Below, piece after piece: positions 15,000 through 24,131 of a stretch of 64,000 nucleotides of DNA. The DNA comes from Pandoraea pneumonica. Its GTDB lineage: Bacteria; Pseudomonadota; Gammaproteobacteria; Burkholderiales; Burkholderiaceae. The position numbers were made by a program, and so were the translations under genes. The notes below the pieces were generated by a model, which did not search any database, was not told the DNA's origin, and saw only the letters and a program-made list of their open reading frames with translations. The DNA lies in the NCBI RefSeq assembly GCF_902459645.1, contig NZ_CABPSK010000002.1, forward strand, positions 868,001-932,000. The letters are read 5' to 3'. Position 1 is the first letter of the stretch. Every line of letters begins with the position of its first letter.

Positions 15000-16238
15000 A
15001 TGGTAATTTTGGGTAAGGAAGCTATGAAAAAAACGAAACACGCCTTGGCGGCTTTCCTTGCGGGCGCCTCACTGCTCGCCGGCGCTCCGGCACTGGCAGT
15101 GGCGGCGGTCACCGATATGCCGGGGGGACCGGCCGTCAACGAGCTCAACTTCCAGCCGCCGGTCACTAAGCTTGCGGAAGAGCTTCACAGCCTGCACAAC
15201 ATGATGCTGATCATCTGCTTGGTGATCTTCATCGGCGTGTTCGGCGTGATGTTCTATTCGATCTTCAAGCACCGCAAATCCAAGGGCCATCAGCCCGCGA
15301 ATTTCCATGAAAGCACCACCGTCGAGGTGATCTGGACGGTCGTGCCGTTCATCATCGTGATTTTGATGGCGCTGCCCGCCACGAAGACCGTGGTGGCGAT
15401 GAAAGACACCACCAACGCCGACTTGACCATCAAGGTCACCGGCTATCAGTGGAAGTGGGGCTACGACTATCTCAAGGGCGACGGCGAGGGCATCAAGTTC
15501 CTGTCGACGTTGAGCACGCCGCGCAGCCAGATCGACGGGCAGGAAGCAAAGAGCAACACGTACCTGCAAGAAGTCGATAACCCGATGGTCGTGCCGGTCA
15601 ACAAGAAGGTGCGCCTGATCACGACGGCGAACGACGTGATCCACTCGTTCTACGTTCCGGCGTTCGGTATCAAGCAGGATGCGATTCCGGGCTTCGTGCG
15701 CGACACGTGGTTCAAGGCCGAGAAGGTCGGCGAGTATCGCGGCTTCTGTACCGAACTGTGCGGTAAGGAACACGCGTACATGCCGGTCGTGGTGAAGGTC
15801 GTCTCGGAAGAGGACTACACCAAGTGGGTCGATGCGCAGAAGAAGCTCATGGCCGCGTCGGCCGACGATCCCAACAAGACCTACACCGTGCAAGAACTGA
15901 TGGAGCGCGGCCAGAAGGTCTACGCCTCGAATTGCGCAGTTTGCCACCAGCCGAACGGTAAGGGCGGCGGTGCATTCCCGGCACTCGATGGCGGGAAGAT
16001 CGTGACGGGCCCGGTGGCCGATCACATCAGTATCGTGCTGCATGGCAAGAATGCGATGCCGAATTGGTCGCACCTGAACGACGTAGAGTTGGCCGCTGTG
16101 ATTACGTTCGAGCGCAACTCGTGGAGCAATAAGACCGGCGACGTCGTTCAGCCGGCGCAGGTGCGCGAGGCGCGCGGCAACAAGTCGGCCAATGCCGGCG
16201 ATGCCGCCACCGCCGTTAGCGCAGCGAAGAATAGTTAA
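15000..16238 (+). CDS. coxB: Cytochrome c oxidase subunit II with fused cytochrome c domain
   Basis: A 412-residue subunit II that accepts electrons from cytochrome c at the binuclear CuA centre. It has a signal-like hydrophobic N-terminus, two transmembrane helices (about residues 65-120), then the cupredoxin domain with DVIHSFYVP and the CuA ligands in CTELCGKEHAYM. The C-terminus carries a covalent heme c site CAVCHQ, so this is the cytochrome-c-fused type. ATG 15000 follows GGGAGG at a good distance; the frame is open further upstream but overlaps DUF2244, and a second ATG eight codons in (15024) is an alternative start. It is the first catalytic gene of the coxBAC operon. Confidence 0.95.
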   Translation: MVILGKEAMKKTKHALAAFLAGASLLAGAPALAVAAVTDMPGGPAVNELNFQPPVTKLAEELHSLHNMMLIICLVIFIGVFGVMFYSIFKHRKSKGHQPANFHESTTVEVIWTVVPFIIVILMALPATKTVVAMKDTTNADLTIKVTGYQWKWGYDYLKGDGEGIKFLSTLSTPRSQIDGQEAKSNTYLQEVDNPMVVPVNKKVRLITTANDVIHSFYVPAFGIKQDAIPGFVRDTWFKAEKVGEYRGFCTELCGKEHAYMPVVVKVVSEEDYTKWVDAQKKLMAASADDPNKTYTVQELMERGQKVYASNCAVCHQPNGKGGGAFPALDGGKIVTGPVADHISIVLHGKNAMPNWSHLNDVELAAVITFERNSWSNKTGDVVQPAQVREARGNKSANAGDAATAVSAAKNS

Positions 16239-16273
16239 GTGCCGTTCGACCAAGTCGAGGAAGGAGATTGGGT

Positions 16274-17866
16274 ATGAGTTCCATCGCTCACGATCACGTG
16301 GCGGGTCACGACGATCACGCGCACGACCATCCGCATGGGTGGCGTCGCTGGCTGTTCGCGACGAATCACAAGGACATCGGCACGATGTACATGATCTTCT
16401 CGTTCGTCATGCTGCTCTCGGGCGGCGTGATGGCGTTGATGATCCGTGCGGAATTGTTTGAACCGGGCCTGCAATTCATTCGTCCGGAGTTTTTCAACCA
16501 GCTCACCACCATGCACGGGCTGGTGATGATTTTCGGCGCGATCATGCCGGCGTTCGTGGGGTTTGCGAACTGGATGATCCCGCTGCAAATCGGCGCGTCG
16601 GACATGGCGTTCGCGCGGATGAACAACTTCAGCTTCTGGCTGCTGCCGGTGGGCGGTCTGCTGCTGATTTCGTCGTTCCTCGTGCCGGGCGGTGCCACGG
16701 CAGCCGGTTGGACTATGTACGCGCCGCTGTCGGTGCAGATGGGCCCGGGCCAGGATCTGGCGATCTTCGGTGCACACATTCTGGGTGCTTCGTCGATCAT
16801 GGGCGCGATCAACATCATCGTGACCATTCTGAACATGCGCGCGCCGGGCATGACGCTCATGAAGATGCCGATGTTCGTGTGGACGTGGCTGATTACCGCG
16901 TACCTGCTCATCGCCGTGATGCCGGTGCTCGCCGGTGCGATCACGATGCTGCTCACGGACCGTCACTTCGGTACGTCGTTCTTTAACGCAGCAGGCGGTG
17001 GCGATCCGGTGATGTACCAGCACATCTTCTGGTTCTTCGGTCACCCCGAGGTCTACATCATGATCTTGCCGGCGTTCGGGATCGTCTCGCAGGTGATTCC
17101 GGCGTTCTCGCGCAAGCCGCTGTTCGGCTATAGCTCGATGGTGTACGCCACCGCGTCGATCGCGATTCTCTCGTTCATGGTGTGGGCGCACCACATGTTC
17201 GTGACCGGCATGCCGGTGACGGGCCAGCTCTTCTTCATGTACGCGACGATGCTGATCTCGGTGCCGACCGGCGTGAAGGTGTTCAACTGGGTGGCCACGA
17301 TGTGGAAGGGCGCGCTCACGTTCGAGACGCCGATGCTCTTCGCCGTGGGCTTCCTGTTCGTGTTCACGATGGGCGGCTTCACCGGCCTGATTCTCTCGCT
17401 GGCCCCGCTCGATATTCAGATGCACGGCACTTACTACGTGGTGGCGCACTTCCACTACGTGTTAGTGGCCGGTTCACTCTTCGCACTATTCTCAGGGTTC
17501 TATTACTGGGTGCCGAAGTGGACGGGCCACATGTACAGCGAGTGGCGCGGCAAGTTCCACTTCTGGGGCTCGCTCATCACGTTCAACGTGACGTTCTTCC
17601 CGATGCACTTCCTGGGGCTGGCCGGCATGCCGCGTCGCTATGCCGACTACCCGGCGCAGTTCACCGACTTCAACCAAATCGCGACGATCGGCGCGTTCGG
17701 TTTCGGCCTGATGCAGGTGTACTTCCTGTTCTTCGTGGCGATCCCGGCATGGCGTGGCGGCCCGGCTGCCGAAGCCAAGCCGTGGGACGGCGCAGAAGGT
17801 CTGGAGTGGACCGTGCCGAGCCCGGCGCCGTTCCACACGTTCGAGACGCCGCCGAAGGTGCATTGA
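16274..17866 (+). CDS. coxA: Cytochrome c oxidase subunit I (aa3 type)
   Basis: A 530-residue catalytic subunit with twelve predicted transmembrane helices that houses heme a and the heme a3-CuB centre and pumps protons while reducing oxygen. The CuB and cross-link region is GHPEVY, the CuB histidine pair is in WAHHMF, and the heme histidines are in HFHYVL. The glutamate of GHPEVY marks it as an A1-type oxidase with a D-channel. A histidine-rich N-terminus (HDHVAGHDDHAHDHPHG) precedes the first helix. I chose ATG 16274 over a TTG six bases upstream because AAGGAG then sits eight bases away. It is followed two bases later by the 39-residue assembly gene. Confidence 0.97.
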   Translation: MSSIAHDHVAGHDDHAHDHPHGWRRWLFATNHKDIGTMYMIFSFVMLLSGGVMALMIRAELFEPGLQFIRPEFFNQLTTMHGLVMIFGAIMPAFVGFANWMIPLQIGASDMAFARMNNFSFWLLPVGGLLLISSFLVPGGATAAGWTMYAPLSVQMGPGQDLAIFGAHILGASSIMGAINIIVTILNMRAPGMTLMKMPMFVWTWLITAYLLIAVMPVLAGAITMLLTDRHFGTSFFNAAGGGDPVMYQHIFWFFGHPEVYIMILPAFGIVSQVIPAFSRKPLFGYSSMVYATASIAILSFMVWAHHMFVTGMPVTGQLFFMYATMLISVPTGVKVFNWVATMWKGALTFETPMLFAVGFLFVFTMGGFTGLILSLAPLDIQMHGTYYVVAHFHYVLVAGSLFALFSGFYYWVPKWTGHMYSEWRGKFHFWGSLITFNVTFFPMHFLGLAGMPRRYADYPAQFTDFNQIATIGAFGFGLMQVYFLFFVAIPAWRGGPAAEAKPWDGAEGLEWTVPSPAPFHTFETPPKVH

Positions 17867-17868
17867 AC

Positions 17869-17988
17869 ATGTCAGTCGGTCGTGAACAGCGCGCAAAAAA
17901 CGTGCGCACGGGATTGATTCTCGCGTCGGTGGTGGCGATCTTCTTCTTCGGCGTGATGATCAAGGCCAAGCTGTTGGGCGGGATCTGA
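17869..17988 (+). CDS. Cytochrome oxidase small assembly protein (39 aa)
   Basis: A 39-residue single-transmembrane protein starting MSVGREQRAKNVRTGL and continuing with a hydrophobic helix (LASVVAIFFFGVMI) and a KAKLLGG tail. Such tiny proteins are regularly encoded between coxA and ctaG in Betaproteobacteria and are annotated as cytochrome oxidase small assembly proteins; the mechanism is not established. ATG 17869 begins two bases after the coxA stop, consistent with translational coupling, and a gap of 72 bp leads to ctaG. Confidence 0.8.
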   Translation: MSVGREQRAKNVRTGLILASVVAIFFFGVMIKAKLLGGI

Positions 17989-18060
17989 TGCGGTGCGCGA
18001 CCCACGAGGTCGCGCGCGGTAGCGCAGTCAGCGGCAATCGGCAGGACGGAAAGGACGAAT

Positions 18061-18678
18061 ATGGGCGGTTTGCGGCGGATCAATGTGCGTACCTTCAGCA
18101 AGTTGTTGCTGCTGGTCGCGGTGATGTTCGGTTTCGGCTACGCCATGGTGCCGTTCTACCGCGCGTTCTGCGATCTCGTGGGCATCAACCAACTGGGCGA
18201 TCGTACGAACGAGATCACCGCCCGTAATTCGCAAGTCGACGAGAGCCGTACGATCACTGTCGAGTTCGATGCGAATGCGCAGGGACCGTTGCGTTTCAAG
18301 CCGGCCAAGAGCAGTCTGACCGTTCATCCGGGACAGATTGCCACGATCGAGTACGAAGTCGCGAATCAGCAACCGCATGACGTGCGTGCGCAGGCCATTC
18401 CGAGCTATGCGCCTGCACAGGCAGCGAGCTACTTTAAGAAGATCGAGTGTTTCTGCTTCACGCAGCAAACGCTCAAGGCCGGTGAGGCCAAAGAGTTTCC
18501 GGTGGTGTTCGTGGTTGACACGAAGCTGCCAAAAGATGTGACGACGATTACGCTGTCCTACACTTTTTTCGATCTCGGCAAAGCCGACGCCAACCAGCGT
18601 GCGGACGTGTCGACCCCACCGGCTACCGTGCCGGGTGCGATAGCCGGTGAAAGCGGAGGTAAGGGCAGCAATGGATGA
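18061..18678 (+). CDS. ctaG: Cytochrome c oxidase assembly protein CtaG/Cox11 (CuB insertion)
   Basis: A 205-residue Cox11-family copper chaperone that delivers copper to the CuB site of subunit I from the periplasmic side. One N-terminal transmembrane helix (LLLLVAVMFGFGYAMVPFY) is followed by the family motif PFYRAFCDLVG and the immunoglobulin-like soluble domain with the copper-binding IECFCFTQQ. The length fits bacterial CtaG. The ATG follows GGACGGAAAGGACGAAT. Its last 8 bp overlap the DUF2970 gene. Confidence 0.95.
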   Translation: MGGLRRINVRTFSKLLLLVAVMFGFGYAMVPFYRAFCDLVGINQLGDRTNEITARNSQVDESRTITVEFDANAQGPLRFKPAKSSLTVHPGQIATIEYEVANQQPHDVRAQAIPSYAPAQAASYFKKIECFCFTQQTLKAGEAKEFPVVFVVDTKLPKDVTTITLSYTFFDLGKADANQRADVSTPPATVPGAIAGESGGKGSNG

Positions 18679-18892
18679 CCTCAAGGAGGCGACCCGTCGC
18701 AAGCTGTCGTTCGTACAGACCATCAAAGCGGTGTTCTGGTCGTTCTTCGGCGTGCGTAAGGGGCGTGATCACGACCGCGACATGGCACAGCTCAACCCTG
18801 TGCATTTGATTCTCGCGGGACTGATCGGGGGCATCCTGTTCGTGGTGGCGTTGGTGATGCTGGCGAAGCTCGCCATCCGCCTCGCGACGTAA
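18671..18892 (+). CDS. DUF2970 small membrane protein
   Basis: A 73-residue DUF2970 protein with the conserved start DDLKEATRRKLSFVQTIKAVFWSFFGVRKG and a C-terminal transmembrane helix (HLILAGLIGGILFVVALVML). Its role is undefined, but it is consistently found between ctaG and coxC in Betaproteobacteria, so a part in oxidase assembly is likely. ATG 18671 is preferred over an upstream GTG at 18647 because GGAGGT at 18655-18660 is ten bases away. It overlaps the ctaG stop by 8 bp. Confidence 0.85.
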   Translation: MDDLKEATRRKLSFVQTIKAVFWSFFGVRKGRDHDRDMAQLNPVHLILAGLIGGILFVVALVMLAKLAIRLAT

Positions 18893-18927
18893 ATCAGATA
18901 AAGAGAACCAAGCCTGGAGAGATAAGA

Positions 18928-19788
18928 ATGAGTGGTCAACACCAAACGGCGCCTTATTACTTCGTGCCGGCGCCATCGCGCCATCCGGTGAGTTGCAGCG
19001 TCGGCCTGCTGGTGGTGCTCGGCTCGGCGGCGGCATGGGTCAACGGACAATCGTGGGCCCCGTGGACGGCACTTGCCGGTCTGCTTTGGGTGCTGTGGGT
19101 GCTGCGTTCGTGGTTCGGCGATTCGATCGCCGAGTCGGAGGGCGGGCTCTACAGCAAGCGCATCGACGTCTCGTATCGCTGGGGGATGAGCTGGTTCATC
19201 TTCTCGGAAGTGATGTTCTTCGCGGCGTTCTTCGGTGCGCTGTTCTACGCACGCACGCTGGCGATGCCGTGGCTTGGCGATCTCGACAACAAGCTGCTGT
19301 GGCCCGACTTCACCGCTGTGTGGCCGAATGCCGGTCCGGCGGGCGTGGTCGACGCGTTCGAGACGATGGGCCCGTGGCCGATCCCGACGCTCAACACGGC
19401 ACTGCTGCTCACCTCGGGTGTCACGCTCACGATTTCGCACCATGCACTGCGTGCGAACCATCGTGGCAGCGCGATCTTCTGGCTGTTCGCCACGGTCGTG
19501 CTGGGCTTCGTGTTCCTGGGCTTCCAAGCGTATGAATATCACCACGCTTACACCGAGCTGAACCTGAAGCTGACCTCGGGCGTGTATGGCTCGACGTTCT
19601 TCCTGCTCACGGGCTTCCACGGCTTCCACGTGATGCTGGGCGCGATCATGCTCTCCGTGATGTTGGTGCGCTTGATGAAGGGCCACTTCACGCCGGAGCA
19701 TCACTTCGGCTTCGAAGGCGCCGCCTGGTACTGGCACTTTGTGGACGTGGTCTGGCTGGGGCTGTACGTCGTGGTGTACTGGCTCTGA
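18928..19788 (+). CDS. coxC: Cytochrome c oxidase subunit III
   Basis: A 286-residue subunit III with seven transmembrane helices; it stabilises the catalytic core and contributes to proton uptake in the aa3 oxidase. Typical blocks are the GMSWFIFSEVMFFAAFFGALFY start of the conserved core, GFQAYEYHHAY, the TGFHGFHV segment and the C-terminal AWYWHFVDVVWLGLY. Histidines and acidic residues in these blocks match the family. The ATG follows GGAGAGATAAGA. A rho-independent terminator after the stop closes the coxBAC transcription unit. Confidence 0.97.
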   Translation: MSGQHQTAPYYFVPAPSRHPVSCSVGLLVVLGSAAAWVNGQSWAPWTALAGLLWVLWVLRSWFGDSIAESEGGLYSKRIDVSYRWGMSWFIFSEVMFFAAFFGALFYARTLAMPWLGDLDNKLLWPDFTAVWPNAGPAGVVDAFETMGPWPIPTLNTALLLTSGVTLTISHHALRANHRGSAIFWLFATVVLGFVFLGFQAYEYHHAYTELNLKLTSGVYGSTFFLLTGFHGFHVMLGAIMLSVMLVRLMKGHFTPEHHFGFEGAAWYWHFVDVVWLGLYVVVYWL

Positions 19789-19821
19789 CGCGTCGCGTTA
19801 GCTAGCTTCCCTCGGTGTCAC

Positions 19822-19848
19822 ACGCCGCCGGATTCCGGCGGCGTTTCT
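19822..19848 (+). terminator. Rho-independent terminator after coxC
   Basis: ACGCCGCCGG and CCGGCGGCGT pair as a 10-bp stem around a 3-base ATT loop, followed by TTTCTGTTT. It ends the DUF2244-coxBAC operon. Confidence 0.75.
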
Positions 19849-20051
19849 GTTTCTGGCGTCAGTTGACGTGGGAAATCGCCGCGAGCGCGCTAAGAATGCG
19901 GCCATATGTCGCAGCGGTATTTGGGCGACAAAGTGCGCAGCCAATGCGCGCCGCGACATCAATCCGGGGAACGCTTTCGCACGCAGGGTGCGGATCGGAT
20001 GGCGAGTAGAAGATGGGTGCGGCGATTTGCCGCAGTGGGCCCGCGCGGGAC

Positions 20052-20255
20052 TCAGTATCGTATGCCCGTGCTGTGAATCCAGCCCATCCAGTTAGCAAAC
20101 AGGATGAGCAGAAACAGCGTCACAGACAGGCCGACACGCACCATGAGCGAATGCACGGTGCGATTCGATCGGCCCTTGTCCCGCATCATGAAAAACAATG
20201 CGGACGCCAGACTGCCGAGAATCAGGATGAAGGCGATGGCAACGAGAATGCGCAT
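20052..20255 (-). CDS. Twin-transmembrane small protein (DUF2909)
   Basis: A 67-residue protein with two transmembrane helices (ILVAIAFILILGSLASALFFMM and LSVTLFLLILFANWMGW) joined by a basic loop MRDKGRSNRTVHSLMVRVG. This is the DUF2909 pattern, found next to surf1 and cox genes in Betaproteobacteria. Its function is unknown; a role in oxidase assembly is guessed from context. It is the only leftward gene inside the cox locus and lies between the coxC terminator and the surf1-like gene. Confidence 0.8.
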   Translation of the reverse strand: MRILVAIAFILILGSLASALFFMMRDKGRSNRTVHSLMVRVGLSVTLFLLILFANWMGWIHSTGIRY

Positions 20256-20373
20256 AATCGGGCGGGTGACGGGAATGCGTCATTATCGGGCAATGGACAT
20301 CGGCTGGCACGCTGCAATGCAGTGTGCGCGAGTGTCCCCACGGCCCCACTGCGCTGCCAGACAAGGAACGTAA

Positions 20374-21135
20374 GTGTTGAAAACCCTTTTTCGCGGGATG
20401 CGTCCGGTACCGGCGCTGCTTATCGTGCTGGGCGTGGCACTGACCGCTTCGCTCGGCGTGTGGCAGTTCGACCGCGCGCATATGCGGTTGGCGCGTCAGG
20501 CGCTGATCGAACAAGCCGAGCATGCGCCGGTGATCGAGTTCGAGCGTGGGCCCAACGCCAAGACCTACACGCTGGACGATGTCGCTAACCGGCGCGTTCG
20601 CGTGACAGGGCATTTTCTCCAGAACCGCGTGGTGTATCTGGATAACCGTCCGCGTAACGAACTTCCCGGGTTCTATGTGGTGATGGCGTTGCAGGTGACG
20701 CCGGATCGCGTCGTACTGGTGAATCGCGGTTGGCTGCCGCGCGATTTGCGCGATCGCGCCGCGATCATGCCGTACGCCACGCCCGCGGGCGATGTCACGA
20801 TCGAGGGCATCGCCCAGCCCGATCCGTCGCGCGCGTTCGAGCTGGGGCATGGCGGGTCGGCAGCGGGCATGATGATCCGGCAGAATCTCGACGTGAACGA
20901 CTATGCGCACGAGACCGGGTTGCCGCTGCAACCGTTTGTGATCATGCAGAGTAACGACACGGGCGATCATCTGCTGCGCGACTGGCCGGCGCCGGCGAGC
21001 GGCGCGGATCGCAACTATGGTTATATGGCGCAGTGGTTCGGCATGTCGCTGATCCTCGCGTTGTTGGGGCTGCGTCTGGCGTATAAACGTGGCCGTCGGC
21101 TGGAGAACCCAGCGCAGAACATGAGGCAGATATGA
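20374..21135 (+). CDS. SURF1 family cytochrome oxidase biogenesis protein
   Basis: A 253-residue SURF1-type protein, involved in inserting heme a into subunit I. It has the two-helix topology of the family: one transmembrane segment at the N-terminus (LLIVLGVALTASLGVWQ) and one near the C-terminus (GMSLILALLGLRLAY), with the soluble domain between. The motifs GVWQFDR, LDNRPRNELPGFYVV and RGWLPRD match SURF1. The start is GTG 20374, with TTG 20377 adjacent, behind AAGGAACG. It overlaps the following SCO-like gene by four bases (ATGA). Confidence 0.92.
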   Translation: MLKTLFRGMRPVPALLIVLGVALTASLGVWQFDRAHMRLARQALIEQAEHAPVIEFERGPNAKTYTLDDVANRRVRVTGHFLQNRVVYLDNRPRNELPGFYVVMALQVTPDRVVLVNRGWLPRDLRDRAAIMPYATPAGDVTIEGIAQPDPSRAFELGHGGSAAGMMIRQNLDVNDYAHETGLPLQPFVIMQSNDTGDHLLRDWPAPASGADRNYGYMAQWFGMSLILALLGLRLAYKRGRRLENPAQNMRQI

Positions 21136-21776
21136 GTGCAGAGGTGACCAGCGGGCAGGCCAAATCCGCACAGAACCCACCCGCCATCGATCCGGTGCAA
21201 CGTCGCCGGGCGCGGCGCATGTTGGTGCTACTGTTCGTCGTGTGTGCGGCACCGGCAGTGGCGGCCTATTTGATGTATTACGTGTTCAAGCCGCAGGGCG
21301 GCACGTCGTCGTACGGCAAATTGATCGAGCCGCAACGCCCGCTGCCTGCACTGGTTGTGCGCGACGACGAGACCGGCGAGACACTGCCGCTCACGGCGCT
21401 CAAAGGCAAGTGGCTGATGATCAGCGCCGATACAGCCGCGTGTGACGAAAGCTGCGTGAGCAAGCTCTTTTACATGCGGCAGATCCGCGTGTTGCAGGGC
21501 AATGAGCGTACGCGCGTAGAAACCATTTGGCTTGTGACGGACGACAACGCGGTATCGGACAAACTCGATACTGCCTACGAGAACACGCGCCGCTTGCGCG
21601 CCGACCCGGTGGCACTGGCCAATTGGCTGCCCACGCAAGAGGGCACCGGCCTGCGCGATCACATCTATCTGGTCGACCCGCTGGGCAACCTGATGATGGC
21701 GTTCCCGAAGAACCCGGATCCGGGCCGCATCAAGAGCGACCTGACGCGGCTGTTGAAGTGGTCGGGTACGGGTTGA
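21132..21776 (+). CDS. SCO-like thioredoxin-fold membrane protein
   Basis: A 214-residue protein with one N-terminal transmembrane helix (MLVLLFVVCAAPAVAAYLMYYVF) and a periplasmic thioredoxin-like domain. It carries a CDESC motif, the CxxxC spacing of SCO copper chaperones, and a later RDHIYLVDP in the position of the SCO distal histidine. It is thus a second, divergent SCO-type protein beside the canonical sco gene at 24.1 kb, probably handling copper or thiol redox for CuA assembly. It overlaps the SURF1 gene as ATGA and is followed by ctaA. Confidence 0.82.
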   Translation: MSAEVTSGQAKSAQNPPAIDPVQRRRARRMLVLLFVVCAAPAVAAYLMYYVFKPQGGTSSYGKLIEPQRPLPALVVRDDETGETLPLTALKGKWLMISADTAACDESCVSKLFYMRQIRVLQGNERTRVETIWLVTDDNAVSDKLDTAYENTRRLRADPVALANWLPTQEGTGLRDHIYLVDPLGNLMMAFPKNPDPGRIKSDLTRLLKWSGTG

Positions 21777-21851
21777 TTGGTCGAATGACGGAAATGCGGA
21801 AAACCGGGTGCGATTACGCGCCGGACATGACGAAGGATTGACGTAAAACCG

Positions 21852-23084
21852 ATGCTTTACCTTTTGGAACTGGGCTTCATCGGCCTGTGTATCGCGGTGC
21901 TGCCGCTGGGCTGGGTGCTGTTGCGCCGCGACCCCGACAAGTACCGCAAGCTGGCTTGGGTGACGACCTTTCTCACGCTGGACCTGATCATGTTCGGCGG
22001 CTTTACGCGCCTGACGGATTCGGGACTGGGTTGCCCCGATTGGCCGGGCTGCTACGGCACGTCGTCGCCGTTCGCCGCGCATGCCGATATTCACGCCGCG
22101 CAGTTACTGCTGCCGACCGGCCCGGTGACGTTCGTCAAAGCGTGGATCGAGATGGTCCACCGATATTTCGCCATGGCCGTGGGCGTGCTCATCATCGTGC
22201 TGATGGTGATGGCTTGGCGGAAGTGGTTGCAGGCACGTGTGCTGCGTCCGACGCAGGCCGGACAGCAAGCCGCACCGGTGCAGTCGCCGTGGCTCGCCAC
22301 GTGGCTGTTCGTTCTCGTGTGCGTGCAGGGTGCTTTCGGCGCCTGGACCGTCACGATGAAACTCCAGCCGGTGATCGTCACCACGCACCTGATGCTGGCG
22401 CTCACTTTGCTGGGTTCATTGGCCTGGCTGGCGTCGCGCCAAGTACCGGCGTCGAGCATTGCGGCCGACCCAGGGGCGCTGCGCTGGCGCTGGGCCGCGC
22501 TCATTGGGCTGGCCTTGCTGGTGTTCCAGATCGCGCTAGGCGGCTGGGTGAGCACCAACTACGCTGTGCTTGCCTGTACCGACTTCCCAACGTGTCAAGG
22601 TCAGTGGGTGCCGTCGATGGACTTCCACAATGGCTTCAAGCTCTGGCGTGAGCTGGGCAAGACGGCCGGCGGGGAGGTGATCCCGATGGAGGCGCTCGTC
22701 GCGATTCACTGGGTGCACCGTACGTTTGCGGTCATCGTGGTGCTTTATCTGGGGTGGCTGGCCACGCGCCTGCGACGACATGCCGCGCTACGGCGGCCCG
22801 CAACTCTGGTATTTATCCTTGTCCTCGTGCAATTTGCGACGGGGCTGTCGAACATCGTTTTCCAGTGGCCGTTGCTTAACGCCATTGCCCATAACGGTGG
22901 GGCGGCCGTCCTGCTGCTATTGCTTGTTATGTTAAACTACCGCATTCGCGCCGCCCGGGCGGCGTCTGTTTCGACGGGTCTGAATCCGATGGATCAGTCC
23001 GGCGATCCCGCCCGCCAGAAGCCCCTCCCCGCAGCGGAGCCGGCTGCCGCACCACTCGCTGGCGCCCCGACTGGCTCGGCGTAG
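21852..23084 (+). CDS. ctaA: Heme A synthase (COX15/CtaA)
   Basis: A 410-residue membrane protein that oxidises the C8 methyl of heme O to the formyl group of heme A. About eight transmembrane helices are visible. Conserved features are GGFTRLTDSGLGCPDWPGCYG near residue 36, an HR pair in VHRYFAMAVG, GGWVSTNYAVLACTDFPTCQG and VHRTFAVIV. The 45 or so C-terminal residues after the last helix are Ala/Pro-rich and probably disordered. It is followed by ctaB 18 bp downstream. Confidence 0.95.
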   Translation: MLYLLELGFIGLCIAVLPLGWVLLRRDPDKYRKLAWVTTFLTLDLIMFGGFTRLTDSGLGCPDWPGCYGTSSPFAAHADIHAAQLLLPTGPVTFVKAWIEMVHRYFAMAVGVLIIVLMVMAWRKWLQARVLRPTQAGQQAAPVQSPWLATWLFVLVCVQGAFGAWTVTMKLQPVIVTTHLMLALTLLGSLAWLASRQVPASSIAADPGALRWRWAALIGLALLVFQIALGGWVSTNYAVLACTDFPTCQGQWVPSMDFHNGFKLWRELGKTAGGEVIPMEALVAIHWVHRTFAVIVVLYLGWLATRLRRHAALRRPATLVFILVLVQFATGLSNIVFQWPLLNAIAHNGGAAVLLLLLVMLNYRIRAARAASVSTGLNPMDQSGDPARQKPLPAAEPAAAPLAGAPTGSA

Positions 23085-23102
23085 CGCATTGCCTCTGAGT
23101 GT

Positions 23103-24008
23103 ATGAAAAGCACGACCCTTCCCCATCCGCCGGCTAGCCGTATCGCACAATACTGGGCGTTGACCAAGCCCCGTGTGACGCAGCTCGCCGTGTTCTGCGC
23201 CGTCATCGGCATGTTCCTGTCCACGCGCGGTATGGTGCCGTGGCAGGTGCTGATCGGCGGCACCATCGGTATCTGGCTGCTTGCCGGTTCCGCTTTCGCT
23301 GTGAACTGCCTGATCGAGCAACGCGTCGACGCGCTCATGCGCCGCACGGCGTGGCGTCCGTCCGCACGTGGCGAAATCGCGCCTTGGCAGATCATCGTCT
23401 TCTCGACGATTCTGGGCGCGGCCGGCATGGTCGTGCTCTACACGTTCACCAATGCGCTCACGATGTGGCTCACGCTGGGCACCTTCGTTGGCTACGCGCT
23501 CATCTACACCATCATCCTCAAGCCCTCGACGCCGCAGAACATCGTGATCGGCGGTGCCGCGGGTGCGATGCCGCCCGCCCTTGGCTGGGCCGCCGTGACC
23601 GGCGCCGTGCCGGCCGATGCGTGGATTCTGGTGCTCATCATCTTCGTCTGGACGCCGCCGCACTTCTGGGCGCTCGCGCTCTACCGCCGTCAGGATTACG
23701 TGAATTCCGGCCTGCCGATGTTGCCGATCACGCATGGCGAGAAGTACACGCGTCTGCAAATCCTGCTCTATAGCGTGGTGCTGTTTGCCGTGTCGCTGCT
23801 GCCGTTTGCGCATCGCATGAGCGGCTATCTGTATCTGGCGTCGGCGGTGGTGCTGTCGGGTATCTTCCTCGGCTACGCGGTGAAGCTGTGGCGCAATTAT
23901 TCCGATGCGCTCTCGCGCTCGATGTTCCGCTACTCGATCGTCTATCTCTCGCTGCTGTTCGCAGCGTTGCTGATCGATCACTACGTGCAGATCTATTTGC
24001 TCGGATAA
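23103..24008 (+). CDS. ctaB: Protoheme IX farnesyltransferase (heme O synthase)
   Basis: A 301-residue UbiA-family prenyltransferase that attaches a farnesyl group to protoheme to form heme O, the substrate of CtaA. Typical motifs are [12 protein letters not shown] at the start, the first aspartate-containing loop [19 protein letters not shown], then [24 protein letters not shown] and [17 protein letters not shown]. It has roughly nine transmembrane helices. The order ctaA-ctaB-sco supports a heme A and copper maturation operon. Confidence 0.96.
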   Translation: MKSTTLPHPPASRIAQYWALTKPRVTQLAVFCAVIGMFLSTRGMVPWQVLIGGTIGIWLLAGSAFAVNCLIEQRVDALMRRTAWRPSARGEIAPWQIIVFSTILGAAGMVVLYTFTNALTMWLTLGTFVGYALIYTIILKPSTPQNIVIGGAAGAMPPALGWAAVTGAVPADAWILVLIIFVWTPPHFWALALYRRQDYVNSGLPMLPITHGEKYTRLQILLYSVVLFAVSLLPFAHRMSGYLYLASAVVLSGIFLGYAVKLWRNYSDALSRSMFRYSIVYLSLLFAALLIDHYVQIYLLG

Positions 24009-24131
24009 GTGTCTGAGCGGTATCCGGCCACGGCCGGACGCAGACGATGACAGGCGCGTACGGTTTTCTCTGCCGGCGCGCCTGTTGTCTTTTCAGGCAA
24101 TCTATTCCATACGTTTCGGGGTCATTTGTTC

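Noticed and set aside
14068-15006. Open frame of 312 codons across the DUF2244 gene
   Set aside because: Its second half is the shadow of DUF2244 in another frame and its first part shows no protein pattern or ribosome binding site.
16235-17455. 406-codon antisense frame over coxA, rich in His, Arg and Glu
   Set aside because: Composition is the typical reverse-strand shadow of a transmembrane gene; the sense strand is unambiguous coxA.
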